From JAPPHA01 sp963662705 (lineage in GTDB: Bacteria; Pseudomonadota; Alphaproteobacteria; Rhodobacterales; Rhodobacteraceae), in the NCBI GenBank assembly GCA_963662705.2, contig OY759767.1, positions 1,798,001-1,862,000 on the forward strand: 64,000 bases of DNA, given 5' to 3'. Shown piece by piece: positions 7,780-16,000 of this stretch. Below the pieces are notes generated by a model. The model searched no databases and had not been told where the DNA came from. It saw only the letters and a program-made list of their open reading frames with translations. Position 1 is the stretch's first letter. The number at the start of each line of letters is the position of its first letter. The position numbers and the translations under genes were made by a program.

Positions 7780-8399
7780 GGACCCGAACCTGGATTGACA
7801 TGTTCCCCGGACGTGTCCCTCGCCTTGTACGCGGTTCCGGGTGAGATCCCCAGATCGCGGGCGATCCCGGTCGGTGGTGGGCCTTCGGCAAGAAGGTGAC
7901 TGATCGCGTCCATGCCAATCTTCCGATGCCGGCCACGATCGGTGCCCCGCTGTCTGGCCGCGGCAACTCCTTCGTTTCGACGTTCGCGGAGCAGGTTCGT
8001 CTCGTACGCGGCGAAGACGCCGGGCATGTCGAAATACACCTTGCCAGTAACGGTCGAAGTCTCCACGGGCTGTTCGGTGGCGGCGAAACGGGCGCCGTTT
8101 TCCCTGAGCTTCGCGACAATGACCTGGCGGTCCCGCGGTGCACGTGCCGAGCGGTCGATATGCATGACCGCCGGTGTCTCGTCCGGACGGATGGAGTCGG
8201 GGATGGTCCCGAGTTGGGGAAGGCCTTCAAGGCTGGAGCCGTTACCGGATTCGGTCCGGATTTCTGCGCAATCCGCTGCCTTGAGCTCCGCGGACTGGGC
8301 ATCGAGGTTTCGGTTCACGGTCGAGATCCTTGCTTGGCCGATTCGGGCGGTTGAACCGTTGGACTTGGACCTGCCTCGGACGTTTTTTTTGTGAAACAT
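7776..8399 (-). CDS. serine recombinase (resolvase/invertase type), diverged
   Basis: About 207 residues. The resolvase plan is recognisable: ARISTVNRNLDAQ (catalytic Ser in the ARxST motif), HIDRSARAPRD (the DRxxR arginines in place of LDRLGRS), YFDMPGVFAAYETNLLRERRNEGVAAARQRG (core and E-helix) and a C-terminal helix-turn-helix ending GIARDLGISPGTAYKAR. Compared with canonical TnpR enzymes several usual positions are changed (GQARIST for GYARVST, no GAKxDRPG motif), so it may be decaying. The start is uncertain: the ATG at 8399 is followed after three codons by an A8 tract and has no clear ribosome-binding site. No partner transposase or res site was seen. Confidence 0.65.
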   Translation of the reverse strand: MFHKKNVRGRSKSNGSTARIGQARISTVNRNLDAQSAELKAADCAEIRTESGNGSSLEGLPQLGTIPDSIRPDETPAVMHIDRSARAPRDRQVIVAKLRENGARFAATEQPVETSTVTGKVYFDMPGVFAAYETNLLRERRNEGVAAARQRGTDRGRHRKIGMDAISHLLAEGPPPTGIARDLGISPGTAYKARDTSGEHVNPGSGP

Positions 8400-8571
8400 G
8401 TCGAATACGGCCCTGGATGAACACGATATGACGGTGATCGAGTGCTCATCCAACCGGTCATCTCGGGTCTCTACCCAATTCCTTGGTTGGTGTCGGCAGA
8501 AAGCCGGCACCAGGTGGGTTGCGCGCGCACGACGGGAGTCTGCGGGATCGATGCCCGGCCGCTCGATTGCA

Positions 8572-8580
8572 GGCGAAAGT
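8572..8580 (+). repeat. target site duplication, left copy
   Basis: GGCGAAAGT abuts the left inverted repeat of the ISAs1-type element; the same nine bases abut its right end at 10745-10753. Confidence 0.85.
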
Positions 8581-8792
8581 CAGGGCTGATTTTTGTTGGC
8601 GGTGTGCAAATATATCCGTTTGGCTCATTGTTTGGGGTCAACGGGGTTCATTTCGGGTTTTTTTTTGGCGACGATGGGTGATTGGCGTCGGCGTTTCGCG
8701 TCTGACGGGCGATTCCGGCCGCGTCTGATCGGCCTGCCGGGCGTTGCCGGGCAGGATGTGTGGCCGTGATGTGGTGATGACCCCTTGCGGGC

Positions 8793-9566
8793 CTATGCGG
8801 CAGGCATTGCACGTGGCCGCGTGTTCTGGCTGAGCCGGAGGTAATCGAGCACGAGGCGCGGGTTCCGGTTCAACTTCTCGATGGTCGGCTTGACCGGCTT
8901 GTTGCGTCCGAGGATGATGCCGATGGCCAGTCTTCGGAGGCAACTGAGGTTCTCCGGGCCATGGCCGCTCCGGACCTGGCACTTGTCTTCGTTCCATGTT
9001 GCGGCGTCGTCGAGGATTCGATGCACGCGATTTTCGCAAGTCCAGTGGCGGCGATTGAAGCCCAGGATCGCCTCGGCATCGGCACTCTGTGGCGTGTGGC
9101 TGGTGATGCCGTAGACCAACTCGACGCTGGGCTCGCCGATGCGTGCCGGCTTTCCATTGCGCCCGCAGCGGTAGGACCATGTGGTTCGCTTGATCAGGAA
9201 CACCTGTTCGACCCAGGGGAAGGTGATGCCTGCGACCGGTTCGGTCGCGGTCCAGATCTCCCGCTTCTCGATGCGTCCGTGCGCCGGTTGCGGCGATTGG
9301 GTGGCAAAGTCGGGCTCCCGGGGCGGCTGGGCGGCGAAGAAAGCCTTGATGTCATTGGAGAGGGTCTTCTGGTTGCCCTTGGCGACGAAGAGGAAATCGG
9401 CGCCCCGATCGTGCAGGTAGGTCGCGATCGCTGTCTGGGTGAGCAGGGCATCGACGGTGACCGTTCGCCCGCTGATGTCGGGGATCAGGTCCATGGTCGG
9501 GATGAAGACGCCGATCTCGTTGGTGGCCTTCTGCGTGTCTTTTCCGTCTTCCTCGATGGTCAGCAC
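8793..9566 (-). CDS. ISAs1-family transposase, C-terminal catalytic part (second frame)
   Basis: A 257-codon frame with the second half of an H-repeat/ISAs1 DDE transposase. It shows the second catalytic Asp in GRTVTVDALLTQTAIA, the KGNQKTL motif of ISAs1 enzymes and the glutamate region HWTCENRVHRILDDAATWNEDKCQVR followed by PENLSCLRRLAIG. The nominal GTG start is inside the transposase fold, so independent initiation is unlikely. The frame continues the upstream 10627-9560 frame if one extra A is read at the A8 tract (plus-strand T8, 9569-9576), giving AQKK-T-VLTIEEDGKDTQKATNEIG. Confidence 0.88.
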   Translation of the reverse strand: MLTIEEDGKDTQKATNEIGVFIPTMDLIPDISGRTVTVDALLTQTAIATYLHDRGADFLFVAKGNQKTLSNDIKAFFAAQPPREPDFATQSPQPAHGRIEKREIWTATEPVAGITFPWVEQVFLIKRTTWSYRCGRNGKPARIGEPSVELVYGITSHTPQSADAEAILGFNRRHWTCENRVHRILDDAATWNEDKCQVRSGHGPENLSCLRRLAIGIILGRNKPVKPTIEKLNRNPRLVLDYLRLSQNTRPRAMPAA

Positions 9567-10627
9567 GGTTTTTTTTGAGCCAAAGGCGTGGCGGTGCCAT
9601 GGCTGCTGGCGCCGAGCACATGGGTCTTGCGGCCCTCGTCATCGACAGCGCCGCGGATGGTCTTGCCGTCGATGGCGATGCCTGCATCCCGGTCCCAGCC
9701 ATGGTCCCGGCAGAAGCGGGCCGTGGCCACGGCGAGCTGGTCGGGGTCGACCGTGACCATGATGTTGCGGATGCAGTAGATGCTCGGGAGGTCATGGGCG
9801 CCATTGCCGGCCCTGGGCAGGCGGAAATGCCTCAGCATCCCCGGCCCGAGGTCCTGGATCCAGGCATGGATCGCCTTCCAGCCCGTGGCGCCACACAGGG
9901 TGGCCGCGGCGCAGAGCGACAGCAGGGTCGGCAGATGGTAGCGGCGCCCGCGGCGTCCGCGGGGATCGTCGATTTCGGTGAAGTACTCGTACAGGCTGGC
10001 CATTTCGGCGGTGTTCATCTTGCGCATCTTCTCGGTTCCGTGAAGCTGGAGTTCCGGCGCCAGCGCCGGGGCGGTGAGCCGGGCGCGGACATCGGGAGCG
10101 AGCGGCAGCACCAACACCTGTTTCGGTGTCGATCCCGCGACATAGCCGTTGCCGTGGCGGCGATAGCCGCGGGTCCTGCCGACGGTGATCCAGTTGGCGG
10201 CGCGGTAGACGGCGCCGCTGTGACGCTCCGGGTCGCAGAAGGTTTCCAGGAGCAGCAGCGGATGATGATAGCGGGCCTGCCAGTCGGCATTGATGCGCCG
10301 CGCACAGAGGCCGAGAAAGCGGGAGCCCAGGTTCGGCTGCCGTCCGCGCAGCAGCAGGCGCACATTGTTGGCAACCAGGTGCAGCCGCCCGAACCTGTCG
10401 CGCGGGCTCCAGCCGATCCAGTCGTCACGCGCCGTGCATTTGAGCGCCGCGGCCGAGAAGGCGGCCAGCGCCGGCCATGCGCCGCTGTCGTCGTCGGCCG
10501 CATACCAAATGGTCTCGCCGATCTTCGGTCCCGCGCCGAGGTAATGATGTTCGTCCAGGAGATCGCGGAAACGCTGTTCCTCGCGACGTGCGACCGGTAT
10601 TGCGGACAGTCTGGAAAGGTCGATCAT
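9560..10627 (-). CDS. DruA (DUF4338) domain fused to ISAs1 transposase N-terminus (first frame)
   Basis: A 355-residue frame. Residues about 10-220 form a DUF4338/DruA domain: FRDLLDEHHYLG, GETIWYAADDD, LKCTARDDWIGWSPRDRFGRLHLVANNVRLLL, LCARRINADWQARYHHPLLLLETFCDP and YRAANWITVGRTRGY. Then comes the H-repeat N-domain (EMASLYEYFTEIDDPRGRRGRRY) and the first catalytic Asp in GIAIDGKTIRG. The frame ends AQKKPC at the A8 tract. Read through by -1 slippage the product would be about 611 residues with all three DDE residues. The frame is open up to a TTG at 10708; the ATG at 10627 is preferred. DruA is known from Druantia anti-phage systems and from transposase fusions; its role here is unknown. 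Confidence 0.88.
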   Translation of the reverse strand: MIDLSRLSAIPVARREEQRFRDLLDEHHYLGAGPKIGETIWYAADDDSGAWPALAAFSAAALKCTARDDWIGWSPRDRFGRLHLVANNVRLLLRGRQPNLGSRFLGLCARRINADWQARYHHPLLLLETFCDPERHSGAVYRAANWITVGRTRGYRRHGNGYVAGSTPKQVLVLPLAPDVRARLTAPALAPELQLHGTEKMRKMNTAEMASLYEYFTEIDDPRGRRGRRYHLPTLLSLCAAATLCGATGWKAIHAWIQDLGPGMLRHFRLPRAGNGAHDLPSIYCIRNIMVTVDPDQLAVATARFCRDHGWDRDAGIAIDGKTIRGAVDDEGRKTHVLGASSHGTATPLAQKKPC

Positions 10628-10744
10628 GGCACCGGATCCGTTTTCCGATTCGGCGCCACTATGGACGGGCAGGACGCAAGAGTCCAGCCCGCAACGTAAA
10701 TCAATCAAAACAAACGAAAATTGACGCTACAAAAATTGGCCCTG

Positions 10745-10753
10745 GGCGAAAGT
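10745..10753 (+). repeat. target site duplication, right copy
   Basis: GGCGAAAGT, identical to 8572-8580. Its last base is the final base of the oxidase stop codon on the minus strand. Confidence 0.85.
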
Positions 10754-12222
10754 CAGTTGATCTTGACAATCTTGCCCGGGTTCATGACGTCGCCGGGATC
10801 GATTACGCGCTTGAGATCCGCCATGATCGCCCAGGCGTCGCCATGCTCTTCGGCCATGAAAGGTATCTTGCCGACGCCTATTCCGTGCTCACCGGTTATC
10901 GTGCCGCCAAGGCGGAGCGCCCGGTGGTTCATCTTGCCGGCCAGTTCCTTTGCGACCGCCAGTTCGTCCTGGCTTTCGGGGTCAATGAGCAGTGCGGCGT
11001 GGAAGTTGCCATCCCCGACGTGGCCGACGATCGGGCCATCGATCGGACTCGCCTCGATCTCGGCAGCGGTCTCGGAAATCGCCTCGGCGAGACGGGAAAT
11101 CGGCACGCAGACATCGGTTGTGACGACCCGGCATCCCGGGCGCATGGCCTTTGCGGCAAAATAGGCATTGTGCCGAGCGCGCCAAAGTGCGTTGCGGTCT
11201 TCGGCCGTTGTTGCCCATTCGAACGCGCTCCCTCCAAAGGAAGCGACCAGGTCGGCGACGGTTTCCTCCTGTTCGGCAATCGCGCCCGGAGTCCCGTGAA
11301 ACTCCATGAACAGGTGCGGTTTCTCAGGCAGGTCCATGTCCCGGTCCCAGGCGTTGAGAGCCCGAACCATGGCGGTGTCGGCCAACTCAATCCGGGCAAT
11401 GGGCACCCCCATTTGTATGGTTGCAATGACCGTGCGGACACAGGAATCGACATCGTCGAACGCGCAAACCGCTGATGAAATCGATTCGGGCTGCCCGTGC
11501 AACTTGAGGGTGAGTTCGGTTATGATCCCGAGGGTACCCTCTGACCCGACAAAAAGGGCGGTCAGGTCATACCCGGCGGAACTTTTTCGTGCGCGATTCC
11601 CGGTACGAATGATCCGGCCGTCACCCATGACAACTTCCAGTGCCAGAACGTTGTCCTTCATCGTACCGTATCGAACGGCGGTCGTCCCCGAAGCGCGGGT
11701 CGATGCCATTCCGCCCAGCGTCGCGTTGGCGCCGGGATCGATCGGAAAGAACAGCCCGGTTGCGCGAAGTTCGGTGTTGAGTTGTTCCCGGGTAACTCCG
11801 GGCTGAACAATGACATCCATGTCGTCCGGATTGATGCCCAGGACCTTGTCCATGCCAGCCATGTCGAGCGATATTCCGCCCCGAAAGGCCAACGCGTGTC
11901 CTTCGAGAGATGTCCCGACGCCTCTCGCAATGACTGGGCAGCGTTCGTCGGCGCAGATCCGGACGACACGCGCGACATCCTCGGTTGATTTCGGACGAAC
12001 GACCGCATCGGGAGGCGTCACCCTGAAATACGATTCGTTTTGCCCATGTTCCATGCGTATCGCAATTGACGTCGAAACCTGCTCGCCGAGGCTTTCGGAA
12101 AGACGCCCTATGGCCGTGTCAATCGACAATTCCACTGCTCCTGTGATTCCCGTTTCAGGTAGGGCGAAGCGGACCTGGTATCCTCCGCTCGCCAGGCTTG
12201 ATGCTTTTACCGGTAGCGTCAC
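10753..12222 (-). CDS. FAD-linked oxidase, D-lactate/2-hydroxyacid dehydrogenase type
   Basis: About 489 residues of the GlcD/D-lactate dehydrogenase (cytochrome) family, which oxidises 2-hydroxyacids to 2-oxoacids with FAD. The PCMH-type FAD-binding domain is seen in RPKSTEDVARVVRICADERCPVIARGVGTSLEGHAL, DPGANATLGGMASTRASGTTAVRYGTMKDNV and FVGSEGTLGIITELTLKL; the C-terminal cap has GHVGDGNFH and GEHGIGVGK. The GTG at 12222 opens the frame, but homologues match only from about residue 35, so a GTG at 12135 is a possible start. It lies 48 bases after the M24 peptidase. The ISAs1 element inserted right behind its stop, leaving the gene intact. Confidence 0.88.
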   Translation of the reverse strand: MTLPVKASSLASGGYQVRFALPETGITGAVELSIDTAIGRLSESLGEQVSTSIAIRMEHGQNESYFRVTPPDAVVRPKSTEDVARVVRICADERCPVIARGVGTSLEGHALAFRGGISLDMAGMDKVLGINPDDMDVIVQPGVTREQLNTELRATGLFFPIDPGANATLGGMASTRASGTTAVRYGTMKDNVLALEVVMGDGRIIRTGNRARKSSAGYDLTALFVGSEGTLGIITELTLKLHGQPESISSAVCAFDDVDSCVRTVIATIQMGVPIARIELADTAMVRALNAWDRDMDLPEKPHLFMEFHGTPGAIAEQEETVADLVASFGGSAFEWATTAEDRNALWRARHNAYFAAKAMRPGCRVVTTDVCVPISRLAEAISETAAEIEASPIDGPIVGHVGDGNFHAALLIDPESQDELAVAKELAGKMNHRALRLGGTITGEHGIGVGKIPFMAEEHGDAWAIMADLKRVIDPGDVMNPGKIVKIN

Positions 12223-12270
12223 CCATGTGCCGGTAACCGTTCCACCTCGGCATCCGCGACAACTCTGCTG

Positions 12271-14109
12271 TCAAATGCCGGCCGGTTCAACCGTGGTGAT
12301 CTTGCGGCACGCGCGGTCGAGCCAGGCCGCTGTCTTGGGAGTACAGTGCGGCGACAGGGTTTCGAAAATGGTTTCATGGTAGGAATCCAGCCATTCGATT
12401 TCATCCGGGTTCAGAAGCGATGGATCGATCAGCCGGTGTTCCAGCGGCGCCAGCGTCAATGTCCTGAACTCCAGCATTTCCCGTTCTGCCGAACCGGATT
12501 CCCATCGGCGGACCGCGAGCAGGTTTTCGATCCTGATTCCGAATCGGTTCTTGCGGTAATAGCCGGGTTCGTTCGACACGATCATGCCGGCTTCAAGCGG
12601 GACGTTCGAACGGCGCGATATGGCCTGCGGACCTTCGTGAACATCGAGATACGCGCCAACTCCATGCCCCGTGCCATGGCCATAGTCCATCCCCGATCCC
12701 CATAATGGTACGCGCGCGATTGCGTCGATGTGGCATCCGGCGATTCCACCGCCCGGCCAGCGGAGCCGCGACATGGCGATCATGCCTTTGAGAACCAGGG
12801 TATAGGCAAGGATCACATCCACACCAGGAGTGCCGAAAACAAGAGTCCGGGTAATGTCCGTGGTGCCGTCTTCATATTGTCCGCCACTGTCGATGACGAC
12901 GACATCATTGTCACTTATCTTGCGATTCGAGGATTCGGTCACCCGGTAGTGGATGATCGCTCCGTTGGGACCGGATCCGCAAATCGTGTCGAATGCGATG
13001 TCCTTCAGTTCTCCGGTCGCTCTGCGGCAACTCTCGAGTTTCCGGACCAGGTCGATTTCAGAGAGGCTCTGGTCGTGTGCCACGTTGGCAAGCCATGACT
13101 GGAAATCGGCGAACGCGACACCGTCCCTTCGATGTGCTGCCTCTATTCCCCTCAATTCCTTTTCGTTCTTGATGGCTTTCGCCAAGACGATCGGGTCAGG
13201 GGAACGGACGACCTTCGCACCGGAATCGGTAACTACACGGAAAAGGCGGTCCGGTGTCAGCGCGGGATCGACCATGACAGGTCCGGGCAGGTTTTCGAGG
13301 AAACCGTCGAGGGAAGCGGGAGGATGAATCGTGATCTCTGATCCCAGGTGTGCCTTGAGGCTCTCGTCCGCCTTTTCTTCCCGCATGAACAGGTCGACGG
13401 CACCGTTTACCCCGATGACGGCAAAGGCCAGGGTGACCGGTGTCCTCTCGATATCGGAGCCGCGCGTGTTCAAGAGCCACGCGATCGAATCCGGTCTGGT
13501 GACCAGGGCGTTTCGGCAGCCCTTTGCGCGGAGCTTCTCGGCAATGCTGTTCCTCTTGTCCCATGACGAACGCCCCGCCCGGTTCAGAGGGTAAGGCCTC
13601 ATCGGATACGTCGGCCGTTCCGGACGGTCAGTCCAGATTCGGTCAACCAGGTTGTCGCACGGGCAAACACGGCAGCCCTGAGCCAGGGACGTGATTTTCT
13701 CGACCAGTTTTTCGATCCATGACCTGCTGTGCAGCCAGGGATCGTAGCCGATCAACCGGGCAGTCCCCTTGTCATCGCCGGCCGCCAAGAATGCGATGAT
13801 CCGGTCGAAGTCGTGCGAGACGACCGTGATGAGGTTTGAATCGACCTCGAGTCCGGCTTGAACCGTATAACGGCCATCAACGAACAGCTGCGCGGTTTCG
13901 CCATGTACGAGCAACAGACCGGCAGATCCGGTGAATCCGGTCATCCAGGCCAACCGGCGGTCTGCGGGACCCTGTCCACTGCCCAGCCACGGGTCCGTCG
14001 ACGGCACGAGAAATCCGTCGAGTTCTTCCTTGCGTATCTCTCGCCGGAGCATGTCGAGGCGCTTCCCTCCGACCTCGGGAGCGGCGTTGGACGTGAAGTT
14101 CTGAAACAT
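12271..14109 (-). CDS. pepP: Xaa-Pro aminopeptidase, M24B family
   Basis: A 612-residue three-domain aminopeptidase P-like enzyme that removes the N-terminal residue from Xaa-Pro peptides. Two creatinase-N-like domains (LRREIRKEELDGFLVPSTDPWL, WMTGFTGSAGLLLV) precede the pita-bread domain with metal ligands in VVIDSGGQYEDGTTDITRT, GHGTGHGVGAYLDVHEGP and SNEPGYYRKNRFGIRIENLL. The ATG shares one base with the cobT stop (TGATG), so it is probably translated from the cobST message. That cobST link is frequent in alphaproteobacterial genomes but no functional tie to cobalamin is known to me. Confidence 0.92.
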   Translation of the reverse strand: MFQNFTSNAAPEVGGKRLDMLRREIRKEELDGFLVPSTDPWLGSGQGPADRRLAWMTGFTGSAGLLLVHGETAQLFVDGRYTVQAGLEVDSNLITVVSHDFDRIIAFLAAGDDKGTARLIGYDPWLHSRSWIEKLVEKITSLAQGCRVCPCDNLVDRIWTDRPERPTYPMRPYPLNRAGRSSWDKRNSIAEKLRAKGCRNALVTRPDSIAWLLNTRGSDIERTPVTLAFAVIGVNGAVDLFMREEKADESLKAHLGSEITIHPPASLDGFLENLPGPVMVDPALTPDRLFRVVTDSGAKVVRSPDPIVLAKAIKNEKELRGIEAAHRRDGVAFADFQSWLANVAHDQSLSEIDLVRKLESCRRATGELKDIAFDTICGSGPNGAIIHYRVTESSNRKISDNDVVVIDSGGQYEDGTTDITRTLVFGTPGVDVILAYTLVLKGMIAMSRLRWPGGGIAGCHIDAIARVPLWGSGMDYGHGTGHGVGAYLDVHEGPQAISRRSNVPLEAGMIVSNEPGYYRKNRFGIRIENLLAVRRWESGSAEREMLEFRTLTLAPLEHRLIDPSLLNPDEIEWLDSYHETIFETLSPHCTPKTAAWLDRACRKITTVEPAGI

Positions 14110-15971
14110 CAGGCGGCTGGGCAGGAGCGAATTTGCCCCGCTGAAACCGGGTCGCGATCGAATAGCGCGGCAAGTTGCTCGGTCATCACGCCGGCGAGCT
14201 GTTCGGCGTCCGTGATCGTGACTGCGCGCCTGTAGTACCTGTTGACGTCATGGCCGATCCCGATGGCGATGAGCTCGACGACTCGCCTGTCCTCGATCAT
14301 TGCGATGACGTCCCGAAGGTGTTTTTCGAGGTAGTTCGCGGAATTGACCGACAAGGTGCTGTCGTCCACCGGTGCGCCGTCCGAGATGACCATCAGGATA
14401 TGTCGCTGTTCCGGGCGCCGGACTATTCTGCGATAAGCCCATTCGAGAGCCTCGCCGTCAATGTTCTCCTTGAGAATCCCTTCCTTCATCATCAGCCCGA
14501 GACCGGGCCTGGCGCGCCGCCACGGGGCGTCCGCGGCCTTGTAGACGACGTGACGAATGTCGTTCAATCTCCCGGGCGTTTGCGGCCTCCCTGCAGCCAA
14601 CCACTTTTCCCGTGATTTCCCGCCTTTCCATGCCCGTGTCGTGAATCCGAGGATTTCGCACTTGACCTGGCACCGTTCCAGCGTTTGTGCGAGCACGTCG
14701 GCACAGATCGCGGATATCGAGATGGGACGCCCCCGCATGGACCCGGAATTGTCCAGAAGGATCGTGACGACCGTATCAAGGAACTTGATGTCCCTTTCGA
14801 CCTTGAATGACAAGGGGGTCGTCGGATTTGCAACGATGCGCGCCAACCGCCCCGTGTCCAGGATTCCTTCTTCCATGTCGAACTGCCATGACCTGTTTTG
14901 CTGAGCCTGCAACCGTCGCTGCAACCGGTTTGCCAGCTTGGACACGGCGCCTTTCAAGGGTTCGAGTTGCTGGTCCAGATACGAACGCAGGCGTTCCAGT
15001 TCTTCCGGTTCTGCAAGTTCACTCGCGGATACTTCCTCGTCGAATTCGGTGGTAAAAACCCTGTAGTCCGGATCGGCGTCCGAAATCGGCAGGATTACGG
15101 GCGGATCGGGCGGAGTTTCCGCGTCCGAGGCGTTCTCGGTGTCATCCTCGTCCGAGACTTCTCCGTCGGTGTGTATCATTTCGACATCCGAGTCGTCCCT
15201 GTCTTCGGCTGAATCAGGTTGCAACTCCATGTCATCGGACGGACCTTCTTCCGAAGCGGAATCTCCATCTCCACCGTCGTCTGCCTCTTCCGGATCTTCG
15301 GGGTTTTCGGGCGCGTCCGCGTCCGGATCCTCACCGAGCTGCTCGCCGAATCCTAGATCGCTGATCAGCTGCCTGCTCAGGCGCCCAAAATCCTCCTGGC
15401 ACTCCAGCACCGAATCGATCCTGTCCAGCGTCTCGCCCGCATGTTCCTCGATATGTCCCCGCCACAGTTCCACCACGTGCGCAGCAACGGATGGGAGCTT
15501 GCGCCCGGTCGCGCGTTGCCGGATGAGATGCCCGACGGCGGTTGCCAGGGGAACGGAGGCCACGTCCTCCGGGTCACTCGCCACGAAACTCTTGAGATCT
15601 GCGGAAATCTTGGCGTCGATATTGGAAGCACAGCCCGGCATCGCCCGAACGCCAAGTGCCTCGCAGCGCGCGGTTTCCATGCACTCGTACAGTTCCCTGG
15701 CCGTCGGCCCTTCGGGCGCAAAGTGCCTGTGAGTCGACTCGTCGTGAAATCTCAACTTGAGTGCGAGCGCATCAGCGGTTCCGCGGATTCGCAGGATCGA
15801 ATCGTCGTTCAACCGGCGCGGGACATGCGGCAACCTGATCGCGTCACCCGAAGCCCCGGCCGAATCCACGCCAAAGGTGACATCGAGTTCGGGCCGATTG
15901 GCCATCGCCCGGGTCGCTTCGGTCAGGGCCTTCTTGAATGGATCGGGCGGGGGCTGGCTGGCTCCGGTCAT
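14109..15971 (-). CDS. cobT: aerobic cobaltochelatase subunit CobT
   Basis: A 620-residue CobT. With CobS and CobN it inserts Co2+ into hydrogenobyrinic acid a,c-diamide in the aerobic vitamin B12 pathway, using ATP. The layout is typical: an N-terminal helical part, a very acidic linker (about residues 215-300, rich in Asp/Glu), and a C-terminal von Willebrand A domain whose MIDAS motif is LLDNSGSMRGRP. The start is an ATG 29 bases after cobS. cobN is not in the window. Confidence 0.96.
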   Translation of the reverse strand: MTGASQPPPDPFKKALTEATRAMANRPELDVTFGVDSAGASGDAIRLPHVPRRLNDDSILRIRGTADALALKLRFHDESTHRHFAPEGPTARELYECMETARCEALGVRAMPGCASNIDAKISADLKSFVASDPEDVASVPLATAVGHLIRQRATGRKLPSVAAHVVELWRGHIEEHAGETLDRIDSVLECQEDFGRLSRQLISDLGFGEQLGEDPDADAPENPEDPEEADDGGDGDSASEEGPSDDMELQPDSAEDRDDSDVEMIHTDGEVSDEDDTENASDAETPPDPPVILPISDADPDYRVFTTEFDEEVSASELAEPEELERLRSYLDQQLEPLKGAVSKLANRLQRRLQAQQNRSWQFDMEEGILDTGRLARIVANPTTPLSFKVERDIKFLDTVVTILLDNSGSMRGRPISISAICADVLAQTLERCQVKCEILGFTTRAWKGGKSREKWLAAGRPQTPGRLNDIRHVVYKAADAPWRRARPGLGLMMKEGILKENIDGEALEWAYRRIVRRPEQRHILMVISDGAPVDDSTLSVNSANYLEKHLRDVIAMIEDRRVVELIAIGIGHDVNRYYRRAVTITDAEQLAGVMTEQLAALFDRDPVSAGQIRSCPAA

Positions 15972-16000
15972 GGCGTGTTCGATCCGGGCATCGAATTGAT

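Larger units (their letters stand above)
8581..10744 (-). mobile_element. complete ISAs1-type insertion sequence carrying a DruA domain
   Basis: A 2164-bp element. The left end, CAGGGCTGATTTTTGT (8581-8596), and the reverse complement of the right end, CAGGGCCAATTTTTGT (10729-10744), match at 14 of 16 positions; CAGGG tips are usual for ISAs1. Exact 9-bp target duplications flank it, within the 8-10 bp known for the family. The transposase reads leftwards in two frames. The 212 bases between its stop and the left end are non-coding and include an A9 run on the minus strand. The intact duplication indicates recent insertion, immediately downstream of the FAD oxidase gene, whose stop codon overlaps the right target copy by one base. 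Confidence 0.9.

Noticed and set aside
8572..8583. 12-bp direct repeat GGCGAAAGTCAG as the target duplication
   Set aside because: The last three bases on the left belong to the inverted end (CAG); the duplication proper is 9 bp and the CAG on the right is a chance extension.
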